From CAYIYO01 sp964367715 (GTDB lineage Bacteria > Chlamydiota > Chlamydiia > Chlamydiales > Criblamydiaceae), in assembly GCA_964367715.1 (NCBI GenBank), contig CAYIYO010000001.1, positions 27,729 through 91,728 of the forward strand: DNA of 64,000 nucleotides, written 5' to 3'. Position numbers and translations under genes: made by a program. The number at the start of each line of letters is the position of its first letter. Positions within the stretch are counted from its first letter, which is position 1. The notes beneath the pieces are model-generated. The model saw only the letters and a list, made by a program, of their open reading frames with translations. It had not been told where the DNA came from and ran no database searches. Below are positions 41,739 through 50,508 of this stretch, in pieces.

Positions 41739-42842
41739 TTAGGCTGTTGTCACTAACGTTGCTTGTTTAATTGCATCGACGACAGAATTTTGTTCTTCTT
41801 CTGTTAGCCATGGATGCATCGGAATGCTCAGAACTTCGCGCGATGCCTGCTCTGCATTTGGGAAGCTTGACCATGAGTATCCTAAATTACTGAAAATAGG
41901 CTGCTCATGAAGGCATTTTGGATAATAAACAGCGGAAGGAATATTTTTTGCTTTTAGCTCTTGTGCGAGTTGATCGCGCTGAGGAGAACGAATCGTATAT
42001 TGCGCATACACGTGCGTGTTTCCTTTCGCAATTTTAGGAGTCACACAGCAGTCGCCAAGCATGTCTGTATAGCGTTTTCCAATGCGTCCACGCGCTTCCA
42101 CTTCTCCAGGAAAATGAGGAAACTTTGCGAGCAAAATCGCTGCTTGCATCGTATCCAAGCGTCCATTCATTCCCAAATGTGTATGGTGATGACGAACTTC
42201 TCCTCCATGCACACGAATTGCACGCATCGTTCCTGCTAACGCATCATCGTTGGTAAAGAGCGCTCCTCCGTCGCCATAGCATCCAAATGGCTTGGCAGGG
42301 AAGAAGCTTGTCGATCCAATCAACGACATGGCGCAGCTCATTTTTCCATTTTGGGTGGCTCCAAAGCTTTGTGCTGCATCTTCAAGGACGGCTAGTCCGT
42401 GCTTCTCTGCAATCGCATTGATTGCGTCGTAATCCGGCAATTGTCCAAATAAGTTTACGGGAATAATCGCTTTAGTTTTTGGAGTGATTGCTGCTTCAAT
42501 TTTTGTGACATCGATATTGTAAGTATCCAATTCAATATCGACAAAGACGGGTGTTGCGCCGACAAGGCCGATCACTTCTGCAGAAGAGATCCAGGTAAAA
42601 GGAACAGTGATCACTTCGTCACCAGGACCAATCCCCAATGCCATCAATGCAATCATTAAGCTGTCGGTTCCACTAGAGACACTGATGCAGTGCTTAACGC
42701 CGACATATTCAGCAAGGGCTTTTTCTAATTTCTGAATTGGAGGTCCCATGATAAAACAACCTTCATCGAGGACTTGATGGAGCGCTTGATCGATCTCTTT
42801 TTTATGAAGTTGGTATTGTTTTTTTAAGTCAATGAACTGCAT
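41739..42842 (-). CDS. wbpE: DegT/DnrJ/EryC1-type sugar aminotransferase, WbpE-like
   Basis: 367 residues, PLP-dependent fold type I. Visible are VSSGTDSLMIAL (cofactor phosphate binding), EDAAQSFGA (Asp contacting the pyridine) and the Schiff-base Lys in STSFFPAKPFGCYGDGG. It would add an amino group to the 3-keto sugar from WbpB, giving UDP-GlcNAc(3NH2)A. It lies 13 bp after the dehydrogenase gene and 19 bp before the fusion gene. Confidence 0.9.
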   Translation of the reverse strand: MQFIDLKKQYQLHKKEIDQALHQVLDEGCFIMGPPIQKLEKALAEYVGVKHCISVSSGTDSLMIALMALGIGPGDEVITVPFTWISSAEVIGLVGATPVFVDIELDTYNIDVTKIEAAITPKTKAIIPVNLFGQLPDYDAINAIAEKHGLAVLEDAAQSFGATQNGKMSCAMSLIGSTSFFPAKPFGCYGDGGALFTNDDALAGTMRAIRVHGGEVRHHHTHLGMNGRLDTMQAAILLAKFPHFPGEVEARGRIGKRYTDMLGDCCVTPKIAKGNTHVYAQYTIRSPQRDQLAQELKAKNIPSAVYYPKCLHEQPIFSNLGYSWSSFPNAEQASREVLSIPMHPWLTEEEQNSVVDAIKQATLVTTA

Positions 42843-42855
42843 GAGTGGACTCCTG

Positions 42856-44241
42856 TTATGCAGAAATTATTTTATTTTTTTGCTGCGTTGTGTGATCTGT
42901 CTTTTTTGCTAATAGTGTTTCAATGTCAGCCATAGAGGAGAGTGCAGTTTTTTTAATCTCTTTCTCATCTGATAAAAAGTTGCGTGTGTCGATGATAGGC
43001 ACATTATACGAAAGAATTTCTTGTGCATTAAAACAGCTGTGCACCGTTGAAATAATAAAGCAATCGTAAGTTTCGGAAAGAGGCTGGGTTTTTCTTCCAA
43101 CAAGATCCTGATATTCACGGCTAGGCCCAATTTCGGGGAAATAAGGATCGTGGTAGGAGACGTTGGCTCCTTTAGCCTCTAGCATGTGAATCAGTTCCAA
43201 ACTTGGGCTTTCTCTCATATCATCGATGTCTGCTTTATAAGAAAGGCCTAAAATAAGGATACGGGAACCTTTCAATGCTTTGCCGTCATCATTGAGGCAG
43301 TCTTGAACTTTTGATACGACGTATCCTGGCATGGAACGGTTGATTTCGCCGGCAAGTTCGATGAAACGGGTGCGTACACCAAATTCTTTCGCTTTCCATG
43401 TGAGATAATAAGGGTCGATTGGAATGCAGTGTCCTCCCAGACCTGGTCCAGGCCAAAACGACATAAAGCCAAAGGGTTTTGTTCCGGCGGCTTTGATCAC
43501 TTCCCATACATTGATGCCCATCGGATCACAAATCATTTTCATTTCGTTGACAAGAGCGATGTTGACGCTGCGGAAAATATTTTCGAAAAGCTTTGCCGTT
43601 TCTGCGACGCGTGTGCTGCTTAACGGAACCACGTTATCGATTGCGAGTGAGTAGAGAGCGACCGAGAGTTCTAAGCTTTCTGCATTTGCTCCGCCAACAA
43701 GCTTGGGAATAGTTTTTGTGTTATAATGCTTATTGCCCGGATCTTCCCGTTCAGGGCTAAAGCATAGATAAAGGTCTTTTCCAAGTGTCGTTTTTCCTTT
43801 CGTCTCAAGGATTGGCTGAACCACCTCTTCTGTTGTTCCTGGCCAGGTGGTGCTTTCTAACGATACTAGTGTGTGCGGTTGGATGTAAGGTGCCATCGCT
43901 TCTGTCGTATGGATAATATACGATAGGTCAGGTTCCAAATGATGATCAAGAGGAGTCGGAACACAGATGATGACAGCATCGCATTGTGCAATCTGAGAAA
44001 AGTCACTTGTTGCGGTGAAGATTTTTGTTTTTACCAATCCTTCAAGACGGCCATGATCAATGTGTTTGATATAGCTGCGTCCGGCATGGATAGAAGAAAT
44101 TTTTGTTTGGTCAATATCAAAGCCAATGACCTTGACACCAGCTTCTGCAAAGACAAATGAAAGGGGAAGTCCGACATATCCTAAACCGACGATACCGACG
44201 GTAATATTTTTAGAACGAATACGATCAATCGAAAGCGGCAT
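42856..44241 (-). CDS. wbpA: UDP-N-acetylglucosamine 6-dehydrogenase, WbpA-like
   Basis: 461 residues of the UDP-glucose/GDP-mannose dehydrogenase family: NAD-binding VGIVGLGYVGLPLSFVFAEA, LESTTWPGTTEEVV, catalytic Cys in GLGGHCIPIDPYYL and C-terminal ILGLSYKADIDDMRESPS. It oxidises C6 of UDP-GlcNAc to the uronic acid, the first step of the module. A UDP-ManNAc dehydrogenase (WecC) reading is possible in isolation, but the aminotransferase/3-dehydrogenase neighbours favour WbpA. First gene of the tight run. Confidence 0.88.
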   Translation of the reverse strand: MPLSIDRIRSKNITVGIVGLGYVGLPLSFVFAEAGVKVIGFDIDQTKISSIHAGRSYIKHIDHGRLEGLVKTKIFTATSDFSQIAQCDAVIICVPTPLDHHLEPDLSYIIHTTEAMAPYIQPHTLVSLESTTWPGTTEEVVQPILETKGKTTLGKDLYLCFSPEREDPGNKHYNTKTIPKLVGGANAESLELSVALYSLAIDNVVPLSSTRVAETAKLFENIFRSVNIALVNEMKMICDPMGINVWEVIKAAGTKPFGFMSFWPGPGLGGHCIPIDPYYLTWKAKEFGVRTRFIELAGEINRSMPGYVVSKVQDCLNDDGKALKGSRILILGLSYKADIDDMRESPSLELIHMLEAKGANVSYHDPYFPEIGPSREYQDLVGRKTQPLSETYDCFIISTVHSCFNAQEILSYNVPIIDTRNFLSDEKEIKKTALSSMADIETLLAKKTDHTTQQKNKIISA

Positions 44242-44371
44242 GAATAAGCTCCTTTACCAATGAGAGGAAGAAGCACTGTAGCAAATGCCCTATGCAAAGA
44301 CAAGAGGAAATCCGAAGGGCTCCCAGAAGGTTTATTTTTAAGAGTTTAAAATTGAGTTGTTTATGATGCGA

Positions 44372-45151
44372 TCATTTTTGCAAACTCTTTCTTCTCTTTT
44401 GATCCACAATGAGAGATTTCCAATATTTTCTCATCTCAGGGTTGAGAAATTCGAGCATTTGCTGATAGTCAATAGGCCACTCGTGAAAGCGTTCTGTATC
44501 CAGAAAAGCCAATTGCTTTTGATAGGTCCATGGAACATTAGTTGGCCGCAAAGAGTCGGACATTCCGACTTCTGTGATGAGTGTAAATAATTTTTTTAGT
44601 TTCGATCTGCTCATTTGTAAGCGGTATGCCCATTTATTTTCTGGTTTACTCAATATAGGCATATGCTCCGCGATCAAGACAAAATGACGGCGTACATAAT
44701 TTCCTTCAATAGGCAGCGCAGGCAATTCTGGTAGACGGTAAATCCACTTTTTCGGAACAACAAAAAGGGAGGTGTATTTTCTTTTTTTTATCGCCGCTTC
44801 AATAGCCGCTGCTCCTTTGATGCGTTTAATCCAATGTTCCCACTCTTTTGGTTCGACTTCGTTATCAAAGTACACCTTAATGACGTATTGAGGAATTCGA
44901 GAATGCCGCATCACAGTCGTTTGCTGTCCCTGATGCTCTGTCAAAATAAATCCAGCGGCTAACGCATGTTGTTTTGATAATGTCACACGTTGAGAGGAGA
45001 AAATTTCATCCAAAAAAGGCTTTGCAGGATGAGTATCGGCTAGAAGATAAGGAGCAACCTGTTCTAAAATATCCGGATTAAGAGAATCTACATTCGCATG
45101 TAGCGAGAAGGATAGAAAGAAGAAAAAGAAATGCAATAACTTAATTTTCAT
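44372..45151 (-). CDS. Exported protein with degenerate protein-kinase-like features
   Basis: 259 residues with a signal peptide (1-19, SLHA cleavage). The order of motifs resembles a kinase fold: YVIKVYFDNE (about 88-97, VAIK-like Lys), a hinge-like HFVLIAEHM (about 155-163), SDSLRPTNVPW (about 198-208, HRDxxxxN-like but with Ser at the catalytic Asp position) and LAFLDTERF (DFG-like Asp). This suggests a secreted pseudokinase or an atypical kinase. It is inference from motif order; I do not recognise a named family. Confidence 0.55.
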   Translation of the reverse strand: MKIKLLHFFFFFLSFSLHANVDSLNPDILEQVAPYLLADTHPAKPFLDEIFSSQRVTLSKQHALAAGFILTEHQGQQTTVMRHSRIPQYVIKVYFDNEVEPKEWEHWIKRIKGAAAIEAAIKKRKYTSLFVVPKKWIYRLPELPALPIEGNYVRRHFVLIAEHMPILSKPENKWAYRLQMSRSKLKKLFTLITEVGMSDSLRPTNVPWTYQKQLAFLDTERFHEWPIDYQQMLEFLNPEMRKYWKSLIVDQKRRKSLQK

Positions 45152-45157
45152 CCAATT

Positions 45158-45205
45158 GACGAGGTGGAAACCCAGTGCTTTAGCTCTGGGAGGAAACCTC
45201 GCTCC
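45158..45205. mobile_element. IS200/IS605-type right-end hairpin, solo remnant
   Basis: GAGGTGGAAACCCAGTGC-TTTA-GCTCTGGGAGGAAACCTC forms a bulged hairpin (CCCAG/CTGGG inner stem, GAGGT/ACCTC outer stem, asymmetric GGAAA/AGGAA). This is the architecture of IS200/IS605-family ends that TnpA/TnpB systems recognise. No transposase or TnpB reading frame is adjacent, so it is a remnant or non-autonomous end between the pseudokinase-like gene and asnB. Confidence 0.6.
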
Positions 45206-45233
45206 TCTTTTTCTTGCTTTAATTCCTCTGATT

Positions 45234-47228
45234 TTAAATTTTTACCTCAAAGTCTTTCATCCATTTACCAAAACAGATCATGCGCCAGGGAAGAAAATTG
45301 AAGGCACGTTTTCCAGCGATCATTTCTTCCAAATAAGTCGCAGCATGTGCATTTAAAATGCCTTTGCTATGTGCAATCGATTCCTTTAGAGCTTCTCGGA
45401 ATTTTTCAGGCGCATGTTGCCTCATCCATTCTTCTTCAGGAGTGACAAAAGCCATTTTATCGGTGCGCAGCCGAATGGCGTCGGGCAATGTATCTTGCAT
45501 CCCTTCACGCATCACCCTTTTGGTCCAGCCGCTTGCAATTTTATAATGCGCAGGAAGACTTAAAGAAAATTCAACTACGCGGTAGTCGAGAAAAGGCGTA
45601 CGTGACTCAATTGAGTGTGCCATCGAGTCGCGGTCTTCATAATGAAGAAGCATGGGAAGATTACTGTGAAAAAGCTGTTGGCGGCTTTGCGCAAGAAGAG
45701 TATCAGCTTTTGTGTGGCAAAACGGATTGTGATCCTGGAACTTTAAATGTGTGGAATCGATCCATTTTGGATTTGTCGACGATTTTCCAAACGCTTTACG
45801 GAGAGGCTGTCGAATCGCATCCGGAACGAGTTTATTCGTTAAAAGAAATAATGGACGTAGGTGGGGATGCATCTTTTTAGCGACATGCATTTCGCTGCAC
45901 AGTTTTGTCCACTGCAGTGTACGAAACAGATCGTAGAAGTAATTTCCAAAAAATCCATGATAGCCCGCTAGTTGCTCATCCGCTCCTTGCCCATCGAGCA
46001 TGACTTTGACTTTACCGCGATTCGCCAATTTAAAGACTTCCCATTGCGCAAAGATGCTTGTGGAGCTAAAAGGTTCATCTTGATGCCAAATGATCGCTCC
46101 AAGCTCTTCAAAAAGAGAGTCGAGTGAAGGATAAGTGTAATGCGCATCGACATTTGTTTTAGTGACGACCATGTCGATAAAATGGCGTTCGTCAAAGAGA
46201 GGATTCTTTGAGCAAGCCGAAAATGTTTTTTGTCGATTGCTCGCCTCTTTTTCGCGTAGAAGATCGTTTGCAAGACAGACAATAGAAGAGGAGTCTAATC
46301 CTCCTGAAAGGCAGGATCCGACATCGACGTCTGCGCGTAGACGTAAGCGAACAGCATCTTCGAGTAGAGAGCGAAATTCTGTAGCGGCTTCTTCTTGTGT
46401 TCCTTCAAAGGGAGGGGGAGTTAAAGAATACCAACGGTGGGGATAAAGAACATCCGTTGCGTCATCGTCTTGGTGAAGTGGAAATTCAAAGTATTCACCT
46501 CCGCGCAGCTGTTCGACGCCTGAGAATAAGGTTTCATGCGTATGGTCGAAAACTCCCCAATTGAGAAAATCATATGCGCGCTGTGGATTAAGTTGCGCAT
46601 TCCATCCGGGTAGCGTTGTGAATTGTTTTATTTCGGAAGCAAAGGCGAGGAGGCCATCAGGAGATTTCCAATAGTAAAGCGGCTTTACACCAAAACGATC
46701 GCGTGCGACCAATACTTTTTCTTTTCGTTGGTCAATCAGGACAAAAGAAAACATTCCATTAAAACGAGAAAGACAGCGAACACCCCATTCTCTGTAGGCA
46801 CTGAGAATTGTTTCTGTGTCAGAATGCGATTGAAAGGTATAACCTAGATGTTCGAGTTCGTCGCGGATTTCAAGATGATTATAAATTTCTCCATTATAGG
46901 CGAGCCATAGCAGTCCATCGTCCGAGCACATCGGCTGATGGCCAGCAGCAGAAAGGTCGACAATGGCAAGACGGCGATTGCTGATGGCAGCAATCCCTTC
47001 CATCGGAGAAGGAACCGTCCTTTTTTTTGGACAATAAGAGAGGGGAGACGAATAAACCTTCTCAGGAGTGTCAGGACCACCAAAAAGTTGAGGAGCGATG
47101 GCAGGGTTAGTGAAGAGGGCAAAGCCTTCGTCGTCGGGACCGCGATGCTTAATCACGGTGGTCATCGGAACGATTGCAGAGAGATCTTTCTTTCCACGCC
47201 TCGAAAAAATTGCTGCTATGCCACACAT
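45234..47228 (-). CDS. asnB: Glutamine-hydrolysing asparagine synthase family amidotransferase
   Basis: 664 residues: a class II glutaminase with catalytic Cys2 (MCGIAAIF), NRRLAIVDLS and YNGEIYNH, and a synthetase domain with ATP motif SCLSGGLDSSSIV and DGQGADEQLAGY. It may make asparagine. Close relatives in O-antigen clusters (WbpS-type) amidate uronic acids, and this gene lies between two sugar-precursor modules, so a glycan-amidating role is possible. It starts 40 bp after the flippase-like gene. Confidence 0.88.
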   Translation of the reverse strand: MCGIAAIFSRRGKKDLSAIVPMTTVIKHRGPDDEGFALFTNPAIAPQLFGGPDTPEKVYSSPLSYCPKKRTVPSPMEGIAAISNRRLAIVDLSAAGHQPMCSDDGLLWLAYNGEIYNHLEIRDELEHLGYTFQSHSDTETILSAYREWGVRCLSRFNGMFSFVLIDQRKEKVLVARDRFGVKPLYYWKSPDGLLAFASEIKQFTTLPGWNAQLNPQRAYDFLNWGVFDHTHETLFSGVEQLRGGEYFEFPLHQDDDATDVLYPHRWYSLTPPPFEGTQEEAATEFRSLLEDAVRLRLRADVDVGSCLSGGLDSSSIVCLANDLLREKEASNRQKTFSACSKNPLFDERHFIDMVVTKTNVDAHYTYPSLDSLFEELGAIIWHQDEPFSSTSIFAQWEVFKLANRGKVKVMLDGQGADEQLAGYHGFFGNYFYDLFRTLQWTKLCSEMHVAKKMHPHLRPLFLLTNKLVPDAIRQPLRKAFGKSSTNPKWIDSTHLKFQDHNPFCHTKADTLLAQSRQQLFHSNLPMLLHYEDRDSMAHSIESRTPFLDYRVVEFSLSLPAHYKIASGWTKRVMREGMQDTLPDAIRLRTDKMAFVTPEEEWMRQHAPEKFREALKESIAHSKGILNAHAATYLEEMIAGKRAFNFLPWRMICFGKWMKDFEVKI

Positions 47229-47267
47229 AAAATGATTCCTTTGGCGATCAGTATATCTTTTTTAATT

Positions 47268-48239
47268 CTATTTCACAACACGCCGATGTTTCGGAAGGCA
47301 AATAAGGCCTAATACGACCGAAAACCATAACGTACAGAGGCGAATGAGCAATGTCGCCGCCGCGGCAATTGTAGGAGGAACGTCATTTAGAATAAGGAGC
47401 TGATACATCACAATTTCGGTTCCTCCTAGCCCGCCAGGCAAAAAGGTGATTGCTCCGACCAATAATGCGAAAGCATGAATAAAAATTGCTGTCGATAGAG
47501 GAATAGAGGCATGAAGAAGATCCAAAATAAAAAATAATGCAGTTCCTTCCAACCCCCATGCCATGACTCCTAGAATGGTACCGTAGAGAAGCGTTTTTGG
47601 TTTAAAGCATGCACGAAATGCGAGGATCGTTTCGATGAGAAATTCAATACTATGCGCTGCATGTTGCGGAAGAAGCTTTTTCGACCAATTTTCAAATCGT
47701 TTTAGCCACGCATCTTGTTGGACGGTATAAAGAGTGAAAATGATAAAACTTGCGCTTAATCCGATCGCAATGCGTCCCTCAGGATAAACAAAAAGTCCTC
47801 CTATCGTTAATAGTACCACCGCCAAAAGATCAGATAACCGTTCTGCTAATAAAGCACCAAAGCTCGTCCGGTAGGGAACGCCATATGCACTTAAAAAAAA
47901 TGTTCTTAATGCCTCGCCGGCTTTTCCAGGCGTTGTTGTTAACGCGAATCCTGCAATGTAAATCCGTAAACTAGTAAAGAAAGGTACATTGTAACAGAGG
48001 ATATGCAGAAAATGGTTCCAACGAACAAAACGAAAGAGGTAACTGATGCAAGAGATTGTAAGAACAATGGCAATCCCACCGATTCCTACTTGCTCGATCG
48101 CATTCATCACTTGATCCCATCCTGACCACAACGTGAAAAGAAGGTATCCTGCCATGGCAATAATGACGGTCACAATCATCGCAATAAAGCGCCAACCTGG
48201 AAGAAAGGGCTCTTGATTGGAGGAGTTTGTGTTGTCCAT
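47268..48239 (-). CDS. Flippase-like membrane protein (LPG-synthase TM domain family)
   Basis: 323 residues, about eight membrane helices, with the family-typical late motif LPGGLGGTEIVMYQLL and an early FLHILCYNVPFFTSLRIYIAGF. Relatives include the membrane part of lysylphosphatidylglycerol synthase and proteins found with polyprenyl-linked sugars. The catalytic domain of MprF is absent. Its place after the polyprenyl-phosphoryl-sugar genes suggests transfer of that lipid across the membrane, which is inference. Confidence 0.78.
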   Translation of the reverse strand: MDNTNSSNQEPFLPGWRFIAMIVTVIIAMAGYLLFTLWSGWDQVMNAIEQVGIGGIAIVLTISCISYLFRFVRWNHFLHILCYNVPFFTSLRIYIAGFALTTTPGKAGEALRTFFLSAYGVPYRTSFGALLAERLSDLLAVVLLTIGGLFVYPEGRIAIGLSASFIIFTLYTVQQDAWLKRFENWSKKLLPQHAAHSIEFLIETILAFRACFKPKTLLYGTILGVMAWGLEGTALFFILDLLHASIPLSTAIFIHAFALLVGAITFLPGGLGGTEIVMYQLLILNDVPPTIAAAATLLIRLCTLWFSVVLGLICLPKHRRVVK

Positions 48240-48256
48240 ATAAATAACCGTTTAAT

Positions 48257-48276
48257 TTACCCGAACCGTGGTATAA
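48257..48276. repeat. Element end that supplies the 3' end of the UbiA-like gene
   Basis: On the minus strand TTATACCACGGTTCGGGTAA equals the terminal arm of the elements at 10101-10265 and 62041-62114. It encodes the last residues I-P-R-F-G and the TAA stop of the UbiA-like gene. No second arm is present, so this is a solo end. Confidence 0.75.
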
Positions 48277-49162
48277 GTAAATAAAACGTGAAGATTACCC
48301 ATCCTATTACCGCTCCGACGATATGTTTGTCTTTAAAAAGATCGAGAGAAGGATCTCCCGCGCCATTCGTATGGTGTAAGATAAAGATATACCGAAAGAG
48401 AGCATAGATAACAAACGGAACCGTATACAATAAATTTTCTGTGTGATGAATCGCAATTGTTTCCGGACTCATGGTATAGAGGCTATAACTGAGGATGACT
48501 CCTGTCGCACAAATTCCAATGATTTCATCTAAAAGAATAGGACTATAATTTTCTAACACTTTACGGTGCTCTTCTTTCTGGTCTTTAAGAGCAATCAGCT
48601 CTGCGCGGCGTTTTGTAAATCCTAAAAAGAGGGTGATCATCAATCCGCAAAGAAGCAGCCACTTTGAAGGAGGAATTCCCACTCCAATTGTGCCGGCGAG
48701 AATACGCAACATAAATCCCGCAGCGATGCAAAAAACATCCATAATGACGATATGCTTTAGCCATAAAGAATAGAGAATATTAATTGCGGTGTAGACAAGA
48801 ATAATGAGCACGACGTTTAGTGAGACGAAAAAGCTAAGTGCAATGGCGGAGAGGGCGAGGCCGCTTGCCAATAAATAACCCATGCGCACGCTGACTTTAC
48901 CCGCAGCGAGAGGGCGCTCTCGTTTTTTTGGATGATGTTTATCATTTTCACAATCGGCAATGTCATTAAAAATATAAATTGCACTGGAGGCATACGAAAA
49001 GGCAAGAGCAGCAATGATGACTTTTGCAATGAGAATGGGATCATGCCACATTCCCCCAAAGATCACTCCACTAAAAACAAAGATGTTTTTAACCCATTGC
49101 CAAGGACGCATTAAACGCAACATGTCGGAAAATTTATTTTGTGGAGGGGAGGTGGCAGTCAT
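48257..49162 (-). CDS. UbiA-type polyprenyl-phosphate phosphoribosyltransferase
   Basis: 301 residues, eight to nine membrane helices, with RPWQWVKNIFVF at the start and the prenyl-phosphate/Mg2+ motif NDIADCENDKHHPKKRERP. The pattern matches decaprenyl-phosphate phosphoribose synthase (mycobacterial Rv3806c type) better than quinone prenyltransferases. It would join phosphoribosyl pyrophosphate to polyprenyl phosphate. Its neighbours encode the following steps. The final IPRFG and stop are contributed by a repeat end. Confidence 0.85.
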   Translation of the reverse strand: MTATSPPQNKFSDMLRLMRPWQWVKNIFVFSGVIFGGMWHDPILIAKVIIAALAFSYASSAIYIFNDIADCENDKHHPKKRERPLAAGKVSVRMGYLLASGLALSAIALSFFVSLNVVLIILVYTAINILYSLWLKHIVIMDVFCIAAGFMLRILAGTIGVGIPPSKWLLLCGLMITLFLGFTKRRAELIALKDQKEEHRKVLENYSPILLDEIIGICATGVILSYSLYTMSPETIAIHHTENLLYTVPFVIYALFRYIFILHHTNGAGDPSLDLFKDKHIVGAVIGWVIFTFYLLIPRFG

Positions 49163-49165
49163 GAG

Positions 49166-49771
49166 TTATTCCATGGTTCGATAGTAAGGATGATCTGCAA
49201 ATTCAAGTAATTCTTTGTCGCCTCTGCTGTCGCCATAGGCATAAAGTGTATACGCATCGCGCGGACCAAGGTATGCTGTTAAACGTTCGACTTTCTCGGG
49301 TCCCCAACAATTGTTCCCCTTGATCCGTCCTGTCGCATTTTTGTTTACATCATAGGCGAGGCGCGTGCAAAGGGCTGTTTCGAATCCCATCATCTTCGCC
49401 CAAGGCTCAATATAAAGATCAATCGAAGCACTGATCAAAATACAGCGATGCCCTTGCTTTTTGTGCCAGTGAAGACGCTGTAATGATTGTGGGCGTAAAT
49501 GCCGATGAAGCGCATTGTGTGCGAAGGTATCCCCAAATTTTTGTAGGGTAAGTCGATTTTTGCCTTTGAAAAATCGGGTCAATACATGCTCTTTTGCATC
49601 TTCACGTTTAATTACTCCTGCAAGGAATCCAATAATCCAAGGAAGTTCTAACATTAATTTAAAATACGTTTTGGTGGCACCGAAGGTGAAGATAAGAAAA
49701 GAGAGAAGGGTATCGCGATAGGTGATCGTCCCGTCGAAATCAAATGCAGCGACTACAGGTTTTTTGGTCAT
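49166..49771 (-). CDS. HAD-IB family phosphatase
   Basis: 201 residues with motif I AAFDFDGTITYRD, motif II LISAS, and motif III/IV GDSRGDKELLEFADHPYY. The helical cap is SerB-like. In this operon it is the likely enzyme that removes the 5-phosphate from polyprenyl-phosphoryl-5-phosphoribose, a step done by a PAP2-type protein in mycobacteria. The assignment to that step is by context. Overlaps the reductase gene by 4 bp (ATGA). Confidence 0.82.
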   Translation of the reverse strand: MTKKPVVAAFDFDGTITYRDTLLSFLIFTFGATKTYFKLMLELPWIIGFLAGVIKREDAKEHVLTRFFKGKNRLTLQKFGDTFAHNALHRHLRPQSLQRLHWHKKQGHRCILISASIDLYIEPWAKMMGFETALCTRLAYDVNKNATGRIKGNNCWGPEKVERLTAYLGPRDAYTLYAYGDSRGDKELLEFADHPYYRTME

Positions 49772-50508
49772 AATTTTAGTCGTTTAAATAAGGGTTCAGG
49801 AATGGAACGAATAATTTTCATAATATAGCGCCAAAACCCCGGAACGTAAATCACATTTTTTTTCTTTTCTACAGCTGCGACAATTTTATCTCCTACAAAT
49901 GAAGGTTGCGCAACAAGGAACAATCCGGGTAGTCCAAATGTCATCGCGGTATCCACAAAACCAGGTTTTACGGTCATCACATGGACATTTTGTGCAAAGA
50001 GGCGGTTGCGCAATCCATCCAAAAAGATCGAAAAGCCGCCCTTAGCAGATCCATAAATATAATTACTCTGTCTGCCACGATCCCCCGCAACAGAGGTGAT
50101 TCCAATCAAGAATCCAGACCGTTTTTGTGCCAAATGGTTAGCTACCACGGTTGCAATGGAACATGCACCGACATAGTTGTTCACTAAAATGGAGTGTGCG
50201 GCAGAGAAGTCGTGGAGTGAGATTTTATGATCACCCATATCTCCAAATGCCACAACTGCTCCTTCCAAAGATCCTAATTTTTCAATGACATGCTGCACAA
50301 ACGAAGGATGGGTATCGTAGTGTGATGCATCAAAAGCACCGTCGTAAACGTTGACGCCATAGCGAATTCTTATATCGCTTGCCAGGCGCTTAAGCTCGGC
50401 ACGATCCCGTCCCGCAAGAAAAATCGAATACCCTTTTGCAGCAAAGCTATTTGCTGTTGCACGGGCAATCGCAGAGGTGGCGCCTAAGATAAGAATTCCG
50501 CCTTTCAT
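49768..50508 (-). CDS. dprE2: DprE2-like short-chain reductase
   Basis: 246 residues, SDR fold with nucleotide motif ILGATSAIARATA, VVAFGDMGD, catalytic YIYGSAKGG (YxxxK) and a C-terminal tail GFWRYIMKIIRSIPEPLFKRL that resembles the DprE2 tail. DprE2 reduces the 2-keto intermediate to polyprenyl-phosphoryl-arabinose. I chose the ATG at 50508, which shares its A with the TGA of the oxidase gene and has GGAGGA upstream, over an ATG at 50559. Confidence 0.86.
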   Translation of the reverse strand: MKGGILILGATSAIARATANSFAAKGYSIFLAGRDRAELKRLASDIRIRYGVNVYDGAFDASHYDTHPSFVQHVIEKLGSLEGAVVAFGDMGDHKISLHDFSAAHSILVNNYVGACSIATVVANHLAQKRSGFLIGITSVAGDRGRQSNYIYGSAKGGFSIFLDGLRNRLFAQNVHVMTVKPGFVDTAMTFGLPGLFLVAQPSFVGDKIVAAVEKKKNVIYVPGFWRYIMKIIRSIPEPLFKRLKL

